A stretch of DNA of 59,611 bases from an uncultured bacterium (GCA_949285455.1 CASDXP010000012.1:1-59611); one strand, 5' to 3'. Positions 23,568-33,657 are shown, counted from the stretch's first letter. Notes: generated from the letters alone by a model not told the origin. Translations and numbers: made by a program.

Positions 23568-23573
23568 TATAAT
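23568..23573 (+). promoter_or_regulatory. -10 box of pth, leaderless start
   Basis: A perfect TATAAT ends six bases before the pth ATG at 23580, which would be the transcription start. There is no Shine-Dalgarno sequence and no obvious -35 box. Confidence 0.6.
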
Positions 23574-23579
23574 TAAGTC

Positions 23580-24134
23580 ATGCTTTTAATCGTTGGCTTA
23601 GGAAATCCTGGGAAAAAATATGAAAAGACGAGACATAATGTCGGCTTTATGGCTTTAGATTTATTCGCTGAAATAGCAAAAATCGATGTCGATAGAAATG
23701 ATTTTAAAGGCCTTTATGGTAAAGGAATTGTTTTTGATAAAGAAGTTATTTTACTTAAGCCACAAACGTTTATGAATTTATCTGGGGAAGCTGTTTTAGC
23801 TGTTGCTAATTTTTATAAAATTAACGTAGAAGATATTATCGTAATTTACGATGATATGGCAATTGAGCCAGGTCATATTAGACTTAGAGAAAAAGGTACT
23901 TCTGGTGGTCATAAAGGTATACAAAATATTATTGATTTATTAGGCACGAATGAAATTAAAAGAATTCGTATTGGTATTGGTGAACCGCCCTTTGATGCAA
24001 TCGATTTCGTTCTTTCTAAGCCGGAAGGGGATGACGCTATTGCGATTGATCAAGCGATAGTAAAAGCAAAAGATGCCCTCGTGGAATGTTTAAAAAATGA
24101 TTTTCATCATGCGATGTCAAAATTTAATGGTTAG
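23580..24134 (+). CDS. pth: peptidyl-tRNA hydrolase
   Basis: The 184-residue enzyme has the conserved VGLGNPGKKYEKTRHNVGF start with the catalytic His, LKPQTFMNLSGEAV, and GTSGGHKGIQNII. It frees tRNA from prematurely released peptidyl-tRNA in the cytoplasm. It heads the pth-mfd-tilS-ftsH group, a classic Firmicutes order. Its mRNA appears leaderless. Confidence 0.97.
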   Translation: MLLIVGLGNPGKKYEKTRHNVGFMALDLFAEIAKIDVDRNDFKGLYGKGIVFDKEVILLKPQTFMNLSGEAVLAVANFYKINVEDIIVIYDDMAIEPGHIRLREKGTSGGHKGIQNIIDLLGTNEIKRIRIGIGEPPFDAIDFVLSKPEGDDAIAIDQAIVKAKDALVECLKNDFHHAMSKFNG

Positions 24135-24164
24135 AGGTGAAGTTTTATAAGTTCAATTATCGAT

Positions 24165-27100
24165 TTGATTGAAAAATATGTAGATATCACCCCCTCTAAA
24201 AATTCTAGAGGGCGTTTTGTCGTGGATGATGGCATTGTTTCCACTCTCACTTTAACCTCGCTTTATTTAAAAAATAAGGATAAATATGTCGTCTTAACTT
24301 CTTCTTTATTTGAAGCTCAGAAAATTTATGAATCTTTATCTCGTATCATCGATGAAAAAGAAGTGCTATTTTTTCCAGCGGATGAATTGGTGAGACTCGA
24401 CGCCTTAGCGATGTCTAAAGAAATGGAAGCGGAAAGGCTTTACACCTTAGCAAAATTATCAAACCTAAACCATTTCATTCTCATCACTAATCTCGCTGCG
24501 TTTAAAAGATTTTTACCTAGCCAAGAATTGTTCGATGAACAAATTATTCGTCTTTCGCTTCACAAATCTTATGATTTAAATGAACTTAAAGCTAGGTTAG
24601 TGAAAGCTGGTTATAGCCGCGTCAACAAAGTTGAACAATCTTTAGAATTTGCCTCTAGAGGCGATATTTTAGATATTTTTCCTATCGATCAAGATAAGCC
24701 TATTCGTTTAGATTTCTTCGATGATGAATTAGATGATATTCGTCATTTTGATGTCGCAAGCCAAACTTCTTCTGGACATTTAGATGAAATTGATATTTTA
24801 CCTGCTTCATCTTTTTTATTAACGGAAGAAGAAAATGCTTCAATTGAAGAAAAAATTAAAATTATTCTAGATAAAGATTTAACGATTATTAATCCTGCTT
24901 ATAAAGATAGTTTAACTGAAAAAGTACATGAAGATATCGAAAAATTAAAAGGAGAGATTAAACCTTTAAATTTATATCGATACATGTCATTTTTACAAAA
25001 CGAGCACTATACCTTAGCGAGTTGGTTAAAAGATGGTTCACTCATCTTACTTAAGCCTAATCAAATTGCCTTATCAAATGAAGAATTAGAAAAAGAAAGT
25101 CAAAGATATTTAGATGAATTAAAAGATGAAGGAAGATGCATTTCTCATTTATCTTTATTTCAACATTATGATAAGGCGTTAGGCAAATTAAAAATAAAAA
25201 ATAGCCTTTATACATTTAAGGAAAATGAAGAAGACCGCGTTAGCCCTCTTATGTCACTTCATGGTTTAGTCTATCATGGCGATGATCATATCGCGATTAT
25301 CTCATATTACTTAAATCAAGGTTATAAGATTGCTTTGTGTTTAGATAATGAGACGCAAGCTGCATTAATTAAGAATGATTTAGAAGAAAATAATCTTACA
25401 TATCATGAAAGTGATATAGCAATTGAAGAAGGAATAAACATTAATCACTATTCTATCGACGAAGGGTTCATCATCGAATCCAAGAAAATCATTTTCTTAT
25501 CACCAGAAGAATTATTTCACATACGTTCACGTAACAAACGTTTTACTTCGAAATTTAAAGAAGGCAAAATCTTACAAAGTTTTGAGGATTTAAAACCTGG
25601 CGATTACGTCGTCCACGAACTTTATGGTATCGGTCAATTTTTAGATATTACGACACTTAAAACACCGCGCGGTCATAAAGATTTCATCCACATCCAATAT
25701 CGCGGAGATGATGTTTTATATGTCCCTCTTGAAAAATTTAAATTAGTAAGAAAATATGTTGGTAAAGAAGGTTATGTGCCTAAGCTCAATTCTTTAAATA
25801 TGAAGGATTGGGAAAAGACGAAAAATCGTATTAAAAATCGCATTACTGACATTGCTGAAAAGTTGATGGTCATATATGAAACTAGAGCAAAAATTCCTGG
25901 CTATGCTTTTAAGCCCGATGATGAATTTATGGAGCAATTTGCCGCGAAATTCCCGTTTAATTTAACTATCGATCAAGAAAAATCCCTAGAAGAAATTAAA
26001 GAAGATATGGAAAAACCTAGCCCAATGGATCGTTTACTTTGTGGCGACGTCGGCTTTGGTAAAACCGAAGTTGCGTTCAGAGCAGCATTCAAAGCTATTT
26101 TAGATCATAAACAAGTCATCTTTATGTGTCCGACGACGCTATTAGCAAGACAACATTTTGAAGTAGCGAAATTAAGGTTTTTAAATTTCGGTGTGAGAAT
26201 GTGTTGTATTTCTCGTCTTACTTCCAAAAAAGAAATGACACAATATTTAAAAGATATAGAAGAAGGGAAGATGCACTTAATTATTGGCACGCATCGCTTA
26301 CTATCTAAAGAAATTAAATATCATGATTTGGGTTTACTTATCGTCGATGAAGAACAACGTTTTGGCGTCGCTCAAAAAGAGCAAATTAAGGCCTTGCACG
26401 CAAATGTTGACGTTTTGACTTTAAGCGCAACGCCAATTCCAAGAACCTTACAAATGTCATTAGTGAAATTAAGATCATTATCACAGATCACAAGCGCACC
26501 ACAAGAAAGAAGTCCAATTCAAACATACGTCATCCCGCACGACGTCAAAACAATTAAAGAAATTATTGATAGGGAACTTTCTCGCGGCGGCCAAGTTTAT
26601 TACATTCATAATGATATCGCTTCGATTTATGGTATTGCCCAAAGGCTAGATAATTTACTTAAAAATAAGAAAGTAGCGGTCATCCACGCCAAGATGGATA
26701 AAAATGAAATCGAAAATGTCATGAATGATTTTTACAATGGCCAAATTGATGTTTTAGTAGCAACTTCTATCGTCGAAAACGGAATCGACGTTAGCAATGC
26801 GAATACAATTATTATCGATGATGCCGATCATTTCGGCCTAGCGGACTTATATCAACTAAAAGGTCGAGTGGGTAGGGGTGCGCGTATTGCTTACGCCTAT
26901 TTACTTTATAAACCACATAAAAATATGACTGAGTCCGCTGGTAAAAGACTTAAGGCGATACAAGAATTTACTGAACTCGGCTCCGGTTATAAAATTGCTG
27001 AAAGAGATTTGCTCATCCGTGGGGCGGGCGATATCTTAGGAGCAGAACAAGCTGGTTTCATCGATTCTGTCGGCATTGATTTATTCGTGAAACTATTAGA

Positions 27101-27629
27101 AGAAGTAGTGCAGGAAAAACAAAATAATATCTTAGAAACTACAAAAGAAAATATCGATGAAGTAGAAGTTGATGATGCTTACGTACCTGAAAGTTATGCA
27201 ATCAAGCCAGACAAGTTAGAAATTTATCAATTTATCGATGATGCGAGCAGCGAATTAGAGTTAAAAGAAACGAAGAAAAAAATTATTGATATTTATGGTC
27301 GTATTCCTGATGAAGTTGAATTGCTTATTAAAAAAAGAGAAGTATCCATCTTAGCGAAGGATGAAGCGATTAAACGTATGAAAGATTTATCTAAGTATGT
27401 GGATGTCTATTTGAATCCGAACTTTTATAAAATTGAGAGTGCGGGTTACCTTATCTTTAAAAAGATAACAGAATTTGATAAGATGAAAATAGTAACACCT
27501 ACGTTTGTCAACCGTGAAGTGATGCTAAGAATTGATAAAAGTTTCGAAAGTTGGCTCGATATTTTAATCAAATCACTGAAAACTGTCATTAATATTTATA
27601 AAGAACATAAAGGAGAATTTGAAGCATGA
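24165..27629 (+). CDS. mfd: transcription-repair coupling factor Mfd
   Basis: The roughly 1,154-residue protein has the UvrB-homology N-terminus, the CarD-like RNA polymerase-interaction domain (KPGDYVVHELYGIGQFLD near residues 480-497), helicase motifs with Walker A GDVGFGKTE and DEEQRFG, and the C-terminal TRCF domain. It removes stalled RNA polymerase and recruits UvrA. The start is uncertain: TTG at 24165 is the first standard start codon, but the good ribosome site AGAGGTGA (24133-24140) is 24 bases upstream of it. In-frame ATA at 24147 or ATT at 24156 would fit that site better. It overlaps tilS by four bases. Confidence 0.96.
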   Translation: MIEKYVDITPSKNSRGRFVVDDGIVSTLTLTSLYLKNKDKYVVLTSSLFEAQKIYESLSRIIDEKEVLFFPADELVRLDALAMSKEMEAERLYTLAKLSNLNHFILITNLAAFKRFLPSQELFDEQIIRLSLHKSYDLNELKARLVKAGYSRVNKVEQSLEFASRGDILDIFPIDQDKPIRLDFFDDELDDIRHFDVASQTSSGHLDEIDILPASSFLLTEEENASIEEKIKIILDKDLTIINPAYKDSLTEKVHEDIEKLKGEIKPLNLYRYMSFLQNEHYTLASWLKDGSLILLKPNQIALSNEELEKESQRYLDELKDEGRCISHLSLFQHYDKALGKLKIKNSLYTFKENEEDRVSPLMSLHGLVYHGDDHIAIISYYLNQGYKIALCLDNETQAALIKNDLEENNLTYHESDIAIEEGININHYSIDEGFIIESKKIIFLSPEELFHIRSRNKRFTSKFKEGKILQSFEDLKPGDYVVHELYGIGQFLDITTLKTPRGHKDFIHIQYRGDDVLYVPLEKFKLVRKYVGKEGYVPKLNSLNMKDWEKTKNRIKNRITDIAEKLMVIYETRAKIPGYAFKPDDEFMEQFAAKFPFNLTIDQEKSLEEIKEDMEKPSPMDRLLCGDVGFGKTEVAFRAAFKAILDHKQVIFMCPTTLLARQHFEVAKLRFLNFGVRMCCISRLTSKKEMTQYLKDIEEGKMHLIIGTHRLLSKEIKYHDLGLLIVDEEQRFGVAQKEQIKALHANVDVLTLSATPIPRTLQMSLVKLRSLSQITSAPQERSPIQTYVIPHDVKTIKEIIDRELSRGGQVYYIHNDIASIYGIAQRLDNLLKNKKVAVIHAKMDKNEIENVMNDFYNGQIDVLVATSIVENGIDVSNANTIIIDDADHFGLADLYQLKGRVGRGARIAYAYLLYKPHKNMTESAGKRLKAIQEFTELGSGYKIAERDLLIRGAGDILGAEQAGFIDSVGIDLFVKLLEEVVQEKQNNILETTKENIDEVEVDDAYVPESYAIKPDKLEIYQFIDDASSELELKETKKKIIDIYGRIPDEVELLIKKREVSILAKDEAIKRMKDLSKYVDVYLNPNFYKIESAGYLIFKKITEFDKMKIVTPTFVNREVMLRIDKSFESWLDILIKSLKTVINIYKEHKGEFEA

Positions 27630-28867
27630 AAATTGATTTATCACTACTTAATAGTTTAGATAAGAGCAAAACCTATCTTCTCGCTTGTTCTTTTGGCCCA
27701 GACTCGATGACGTTATTTGATATTTTATTAAAAAATAAATTCAATTTTGTCGTCTGCCACGTCAATTATCATCACCGAGAAGAAGCAGAAAGTGAAGAAC
27801 TTCGTTTAAGAGCGTATTGCGATCAAAAAAACATTAAATTTTATTTGTTTAATGCTTTTTACCAAGTTGATAAAGATGACAATTTTCAAGCGTGGGCTAG
27901 AAAAGAAAGATATGAATTTTTTGCTTCAATTTATAACCAAGTTGGGGCAAATGGTATCTTTGTTGCCCATCAGCAAGACGATTGTATCGAAACGTATTTA
28001 ATGCAGAAATATAAACATAAAATGGTGGCGTTTTACGGCATTTCACCCTCTACAACTATATTAGGAATGAATGTTTATCGTCCTTTGTTAAATGTTTCAA
28101 AACAAGAAACTTACGATTATTGTGAAGTTAATGATATTCCTCACACTATCGATTCTTCGAACCTTTCGGATGAATATGAGAGGAATCGTATTAGACATCA
28201 CGAAGTTGGACCGATGTCAAAAAAAGAAAGAGAAGAAGTTTTAAAAGAAGTCGCCCTTTTAAATAAGAAAGCGGACGAATTAAAAAAGAAATGTGACGAG
28301 ATGTTTTTTGATTACGAAGTTTTAGAGGTTGCGAAATTAAAAACCTTAACGCTAGAGGAATTAAAATATGTCGTCTATCGTTTTTATTCTCGCAAATTGA
28401 CGCCTGCCTTTTTTAAAGGGCAATACGTCAAAGAAGTAGAAAAAATGATAAATTCCTCCAAGCCTAATATTCGTATTAAGTTAGGCAATGAGATTTATAT
28501 TCAAAAAGAATATGACGAGGTGCGCATTTTCGAACAAAAAGACGTCATGCCTTACACCTATTTTATTACTGAACCTTGTATTCTTGACGTTTCTCATTTT
28601 AAAGTAAATCTTCTATGTCAAAAAGCTAAAGATCTTATTAAGCTTAGTGATTATCCTTTAGAAATTAGAACTTCTAAGATGGGCGATCAATATCAAATTA
28701 AAGATTATTTTGTCAAAGTAAGAAGACTATTTATTGATTGGAAGATGCCTACTTACTTACGTAAAAGATGGCCTTTAATTGTTGGAGCAGATGGAAGAAT
28801 TATCTACATCCCACGATATAGAAAAGACTATAAAAAAGTCGAAGAAGAGATTTTTAGTATCAAATAA
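27626..28867 (+). CDS. tilS: tRNA(Ile)-lysidine synthase
   Basis: The 413-residue enzyme has the PP-loop and the downstream ERNRIRHHEVGPM segment of TilS, plus the C-terminal domain ending in a KVRRLFID-like region. It converts C34 of tRNA-Ile(CAU) to lysidine so that AUA is read as Ile. The PP-loop is SFGPDS instead of SGGxDS: the first Gly is Phe. It starts by ATGA overlap with mfd and precedes ftsH, its usual neighbour. Confidence 0.93.
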   Translation: MKIDLSLLNSLDKSKTYLLACSFGPDSMTLFDILLKNKFNFVVCHVNYHHREEAESEELRLRAYCDQKNIKFYLFNAFYQVDKDDNFQAWARKERYEFFASIYNQVGANGIFVAHQQDDCIETYLMQKYKHKMVAFYGISPSTTILGMNVYRPLLNVSKQETYDYCEVNDIPHTIDSSNLSDEYERNRIRHHEVGPMSKKEREEVLKEVALLNKKADELKKKCDEMFFDYEVLEVAKLKTLTLEELKYVVYRFYSRKLTPAFFKGQYVKEVEKMINSSKPNIRIKLGNEIYIQKEYDEVRIFEQKDVMPYTYFITEPCILDVSHFKVNLLCQKAKDLIKLSDYPLEIRTSKMGDQYQIKDYFVKVRRLFIDWKMPTYLRKRWPLIVGADGRIIYIPRYRKDYKKVEEEIFSIK

Positions 28868-28970
28868 AAAGTAAAATTCTTTAAAAATGAAACGGCTTAA
28901 TATATCATATACGCATTACGCGAGCATATTATGTCCATGCATAAATTGTCTTAGTTAAGGAGGAAAATCT

Positions 28971-31001
28971 ATGAATCCAACACCGAAACCTAGAAGAACA
29001 GCAAGTATCATATCAGGGATAGTTATCGCTATTTTATTTGTCGTCTTAATCTACTTTATGGTCAATGGTTTAAACCAACCACTTAGAGTTGCCAAATCGC
29101 AATTCAAACGTTTTGTTGACGAATATAATATCACTGAAGTTTACGTTACAGATTACGAACAAACAGTTACTTATATATCTGGTTACTATGATGATCCAAA
29201 CACTCCAGAACCAGAAAGACGACCATTTGAAACTACTTTACCATATCATGAATTTTATGGTTCGTTCGCTTGGAAAAACGATGAAACTGGTGCGGTTGAA
29301 ACGTTAGAGATGAACCAATATCTTTACGACGAAGTTATCGCTAATAAAGATATCTACACTGGCGCAGGTATTTATAATAGCAACAACCCTTACGTCACTA
29401 GTTGGTGGGATCAATGGGGTCCAACTATCCTTATGCTAGGCATTTCTATTCTCATCGTTTTCTTCTTGTTCTCAAGATTATCTTCTTCTGTCAATAACTC
29501 AAATAAGACAGCATTAGATTTCAATCGTTCAAGAGCAAAAAGAGAAGATTCTTCAAAATATCGCTTTAGCGATGTCGCTGGATGCGATGAAGAAAAAGCC
29601 GAGATGCAAGAAATTGTACAATATTTAAAAGAACCGAAAAAATTCTCTAAATTTGGCGCGAAATTACCTAAAGGTATTTTATTAGTGGGTCCTCCTGGAA
29701 CAGGTAAAACGTTACTTGCTAAAGCTGTCGCTGGTGAAGCAGGCGTCCCATTTTATTCCATCTCTGGTTCCGACTTTGTCGAAATGTTCGTCGGCGTCGG
29801 TGCGGGACGAGTGAGAGATATGTTTAGAAAAGCTAAACAAACTGCACCTTGCTTAGTGTTCATCGATGAAATCGATGCAGTTGGTAGACAAAGAGGCGCT
29901 GGTCTCGGTGGCGGAAACGACGAAAGAGAACAAACCCTCAACCAACTGGACGTCTTAGATCCAGCCTTATTACGTGCTGGTCGTTTCGATCGACAAATTA
30001 CTGTCAATCTTCCTGATAGACAAGGAAGAGCTGATATCTTTAGAGTACATTCAAGAAATAAGAAACTCGCAAGCGATGTCGATTTCGATGCAATTGCTAA
30101 AAGAACTGTTGGTTTCTCTGGCGCTGATATTGAAAATATCATGAACGAAGCCGCTATTCTTGCTGTACGTAATAACGAAGAAGAAATTACTGTCGCAGAC
30201 ATCGATGAAGCTATCGATCGTCGTATTGCCGGCCCCGCTAAAACTTCACGTTCATTAAATGAACATGAAAGAAAGACGATCGCTTTCCACGAAGCTGGCC
30301 ACGCTATTATTGGTATCAATTTACCGTATAGTGACAAAGTGCAAAAGATTACTATTATTCCACGCGGTCGTACAGGTGGGCACGTCTTAATGACGCCTGA
30401 AGAAGATCGTTTCTTGATGACTAAAAATGAACTACTTGCTCGTATTGTTGGCTACCTCGGTGGTCGTACTTCTGAAGAAATTTTCTTCCAAGATGTTTCT
30501 ACAGGCGCTCAAAACGACATTGAAGTAGCGACACGTATTGCACGTATGATGGTTACCGAATTTGGTATGTCTTCCTTAGGACCTATCCAATATGAAAAAG
30601 ATACTTCTAGCGTCTTCTTAGGAAGAGATTATACTTCTTCGCAAAAGAACTTCTCGACACAAATTGCTTATGAAATTGATAAAGAAGTAAGAAAAATTAT
30701 CGATGAATCGCATGAAAAAGCACGTGAAATTATTACGAAAAATAAAGATGATGTCATCTTACTTGCCGAGACTTTATTAGACCGTGAAACTATCACTGCA
30801 GAAGAGATTACTATTTTACTTCGTGACCGTAAGCTTCCACCTAAAGTTGTCATCAAACATACTCCAGCTCAACTAGATGGTGTTGAAGAAACAAACGCTC
30901 AAGAGGTCGTAGATCAAAAAGCAACGGAAGAAACGAAAAATCCTTCCTCTAATGTGACTAAGGAAGTAAGTCCAGAAGACGAAGAAGAAAATAAAGACTA
31001 A
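28971..31001 (+). CDS. ftsH: ATP-dependent zinc metalloprotease FtsH, AAA domain apparently shortened
   Basis: The 676-residue membrane protease has two N-terminal membrane helices (about residues 12-32 and 143-165), Walker A GPPGTGKT (240-247), Walker B FIDEIDAVG, and the zinc motif HEAGH (440-444). After GGGNDEREQTLNQL (ending residue 326) the sequence goes straight to DVLDPALLRAGRFDR. Normal FtsH has about 22 residues between these points, including LLVEMDGF and the sensor-1 AATNR. Loss of these would normally abolish ATP hydrolysis, and FtsH is usually important. The reading frame is kept. AAGGAGG precedes the ATG; a terminator follows at 31012-31040. Confidence 0.93.
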   Translation: MNPTPKPRRTASIISGIVIAILFVVLIYFMVNGLNQPLRVAKSQFKRFVDEYNITEVYVTDYEQTVTYISGYYDDPNTPEPERRPFETTLPYHEFYGSFAWKNDETGAVETLEMNQYLYDEVIANKDIYTGAGIYNSNNPYVTSWWDQWGPTILMLGISILIVFFLFSRLSSSVNNSNKTALDFNRSRAKREDSSKYRFSDVAGCDEEKAEMQEIVQYLKEPKKFSKFGAKLPKGILLVGPPGTGKTLLAKAVAGEAGVPFYSISGSDFVEMFVGVGAGRVRDMFRKAKQTAPCLVFIDEIDAVGRQRGAGLGGGNDEREQTLNQLDVLDPALLRAGRFDRQITVNLPDRQGRADIFRVHSRNKKLASDVDFDAIAKRTVGFSGADIENIMNEAAILAVRNNEEEITVADIDEAIDRRIAGPAKTSRSLNEHERKTIAFHEAGHAIIGINLPYSDKVQKITIIPRGRTGGHVLMTPEEDRFLMTKNELLARIVGYLGGRTSEEIFFQDVSTGAQNDIEVATRIARMMVTEFGMSSLGPIQYEKDTSSVFLGRDYTSSQKNFSTQIAYEIDKEVRKIIDESHEKAREIITKNKDDVILLAETLLDRETITAEEITILLRDRKLPPKVVIKHTPAQLDGVEETNAQEVVDQKATEETKNPSSNVTKEVSPEDEEENKD

Positions 31002-31011
31002 TTCGTGTTTG

Positions 31012-31040
31012 AAGGGGGAGCCATTTCCCCCTTTCTTTTA
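31012..31040 (+). terminator. terminator of ftsH
   Basis: AAGGGGGA (31012-31019) pairs perfectly with TCCCCCTT (31026-31033) around a six-base loop, followed by a T-rich tail. It ends only four bases before the dus start codon. Confidence 0.75.
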
Positions 31041-31044
31041 AATT

Positions 31045-32022
31045 ATGTGGAAGATTAAAAATTTAGAAATTAATTCGCATGTAGTTCTTGCCCCAATGGC
31101 AGGAATTACCTCTAGCGCATATCGTAAGTTTATGCGTCGTTTTGGTGTGGGTTTAGTCTACACTGAAATGATTTCTGATCACGGTATAGTGTATAAGAAT
31201 GAGGAAACCTTGTCTTATTTAAAAATCGAAGAAGAAGAAAGTCCTATCGCTATTCAAATTTTTGGCGGAGATAAGGAATATTTATTAAAAGCCGTTAAAT
31301 ATATTGATGAACATCATGTTCCGCACGATTTAATTGATATTAATTTAGCCTGTCCTGTTCCTAAAGTTACTAAATCTGGAGCGGGTTCAAAGATGCTATT
31401 AAATTTAGATTATTTAGAAGAATGTATGCGTGAAATTGTCGAAGTTTCTAAGACGCCAGTATCTGCCAAAATTAGATTAGGATTTGATAATGAACACATT
31501 AATGTGTTGGAAGTGTGCCGTATCTTAGAAAAAGTTGGAGTTAGTCTCATTGCGGTGCATGCAAGAACCGCAAAAGAATTATATAGTGGTGAACCTCATT
31601 TTGAATTGATTAAGGATTTAGGTAAGAACTTAAATATTCCTTTAGTGATAAGTGGAAATATTTTTAGTGTCGAAGAAGCAATAAAAGCGAAGGATATCAC
31701 TTGTGCAAGTGCGGTTATGGTCGCTCGTGGTGGAGTGGGTAATCCTGAGTTAATTTCATCATTAAATCATTATTTTGAAAGCGGGGAAATAAGTTATAGC
31801 CCTAACATAGTTAGGCAAAAGAAATATTGTCTAGAATTTGCTAGGCTATTAATCGAAGAAAAAGGTGAAAATAAAGCTATGCCTATTTTAAGAGGCTTAG
31901 CACCTAAATTTTTCTTTAAGATGCCAAATATTAAGTTGTTTAGAAGCGCTCTAGCGGAGCATTTATCAACATATGAAGATTTAAAGATAACTCTCGACAA
32001 ATATATTCCCGATGAAGATTGA
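31045..32022 (+). CDS. dusB: tRNA-dihydrouridine synthase
   Basis: The 325-residue flavoenzyme has the Dus signatures APMAGITSSAYRKFMRRFG, DINLACPVPKVTKSGAGSKM with the catalytic Cys, and a phosphate-binding GNIF...VMVARGG segment. It reduces uridines in tRNA to dihydrouridine. The DusB subclass is the usual one in Firmicutes. The ATG at 31045 comes right after the ftsH terminator and has no Shine-Dalgarno sequence of its own. Confidence 0.94.
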   Translation: MWKIKNLEINSHVVLAPMAGITSSAYRKFMRRFGVGLVYTEMISDHGIVYKNEETLSYLKIEEEESPIAIQIFGGDKEYLLKAVKYIDEHHVPHDLIDINLACPVPKVTKSGAGSKMLLNLDYLEECMREIVEVSKTPVSAKIRLGFDNEHINVLEVCRILEKVGVSLIAVHARTAKELYSGEPHFELIKDLGKNLNIPLVISGNIFSVEEAIKAKDITCASAVMVARGGVGNPELISSLNHYFESGEISYSPNIVRQKKYCLEFARLLIEEKGENKAMPILRGLAPKFFFKMPNIKLFRSALAEHLSTYEDLKITLDKYIPDED

Positions 32023-32078
32023 TTATTCTTTATAAAAGAAGCAAATTAACGTAAAATACTTGCGCGAGGTGAAAAAAT

Positions 32079-33560
32079 ATGGAAGAAAAACGTAACGATC
32101 AAGAATTAGCCCGTATTGAAAAAGTACAAAAACTTATCGATTTAGGAGTAGAACCATTTGGTTCAAAATATGAAAGAGACGCAACTGCTGCAGAAATTAG
32201 AGCGAAAGTTGCTGATAAGACTAACGAAGAATTAGATGCTTTAAATTACCGCGTGAAAGTAGCGGGACGAATTATGGCCATTCGTAGAATGGGTAAAGCT
32301 TCTTTCATCAATATCCAAGATAAGTCTGGGCGCATACAAGGTTACATTGGTCTAGATGTCGTAGGGGAAAAATCTTACGAAGTTTTTAAACTTGCTGACA
32401 TTGGTGATATCGTTGGCCTAGAAGGTCGAGTGATGAAAACTAGAACTGGCGAACTAACAATTAGAGTCGATCATTACACTCATTTGTCTAAAGCCTTGAA
32501 ACCTTTTCCTGAAAAATTTCATGGGCTCACTGACGTCGAAGAAAGATATCGTCGACGTTATCTTGATTTAATTATGAATGAAGACGCAAAAAGCGTTGCT
32601 ATTTTAAGGCCTCGTATTATCCGATCTATTCAAAAATATTTAGATGAACGTGGTTTTATGGAAGTTGAAACTTCCATTCTTACACCTTCTGCTTCTGGTG
32701 CGGCGGCAAGACCTTTTATTACGCATCATAATTCTTTAGATAAAGATTTCTATCTTCGTATTGCTTTAGAACTACCTCTTAAAAAACTCATCATCGGTGG
32801 TTTAGAAAAAGTTTATGAAATAGGTCGTAATTTTAGAAATGAAGGAATGGATACAAAACATAATCCTGAATTTACGATGATGGAAATTTATGAAGCATAT
32901 GGCGATTTATATTCGATGAAGGAATTGATCGAAAATATGATTCGCAACGTCAATAAAGAAGTTACTGGCTCTTACATCATGCATTGTGGTGAAAATGAAA
33001 TCGATCTTTCTAAACCGTTTAGATTTGTTTCAATGGCGGACTTGGTGAAAGAAAAAACCGGTGTTGATTTTACTAAAGAATTAAGCTTTGAAGAAGCTAA
33101 AAAAGTAGCAAAACAATGGAATATTACCTTAGAAAAGCATGAAAATAGTGTAGGACATGTCCTTTCTAAATTATTCGAAGAATTATGTGAGAAAGAACTC
33201 ATTAATCCAACTTTTGTTTATTCTTATCCAATTGAAATTTCACCGCTTACGAAGAAAGGCAAAGATCCTCGTTTCACTGAAAGATTTGAACTCTTTATCA
33301 ATGGAAGTGAACTCGCAAATGCGTATAGTGAATTAAATGATCCTTTCGATCAAAAAGATAGATTTATCAAACAGATGGAAGCTAAAAAACTTGGTGATGA
33401 AGAAGCCGAAAGTATCGACGATTCATTCATCGAAGCAATGGAATACGCTATGCCACCAACTGGCGGCGTTGGCATTGGTATCGATAGACTTGTCATGCTC
33501 ATTTTAAATAAAGCATCGATTAGAGAAGTTATTTTATTTCCAACGATGCGTGATAGATAA
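32079..33560 (+). CDS. lysS: lysyl-tRNA synthetase, class II
   Basis: The 493-residue enzyme has the OB-fold anticodon domain (about residues 55-150) and class II motifs: motif 2 FRNEGMDTKHNPEFTMMEIY and motif 3 GGVGIGIDRLVML. The start follows GAGGTGA. It is cytoplasmic and forms lysyl-tRNA. The order ftsH-dus-lysS is conserved in Bacilli. Confidence 0.97.
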   Translation: MEEKRNDQELARIEKVQKLIDLGVEPFGSKYERDATAAEIRAKVADKTNEELDALNYRVKVAGRIMAIRRMGKASFINIQDKSGRIQGYIGLDVVGEKSYEVFKLADIGDIVGLEGRVMKTRTGELTIRVDHYTHLSKALKPFPEKFHGLTDVEERYRRRYLDLIMNEDAKSVAILRPRIIRSIQKYLDERGFMEVETSILTPSASGAAARPFITHHNSLDKDFYLRIALELPLKKLIIGGLEKVYEIGRNFRNEGMDTKHNPEFTMMEIYEAYGDLYSMKELIENMIRNVNKEVTGSYIMHCGENEIDLSKPFRFVSMADLVKEKTGVDFTKELSFEEAKKVAKQWNITLEKHENSVGHVLSKLFEELCEKELINPTFVYSYPIEISPLTKKGKDPRFTERFELFINGSELANAYSELNDPFDQKDRFIKQMEAKKLGDEEAESIDDSFIEAMEYAMPPTGGVGIGIDRLVMLILNKASIREVILFPTMRDR

Positions 33561-33657
33561 ATAAAATTGGTCAAAAATACCTATTTTTTACGTATTAAGT
33601 AAGTGTGAACACGTTTCTTTTTTCGTTTGAGATTTGCTACATAGATGCAAGCGCGTG

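Noticed and set aside
29753-30337. 194-codon open frame on the minus strand inside ftsH
   Set aside because: It lies entirely opposite a strongly conserved coding region, has no ribosome site and no recognisable domain.
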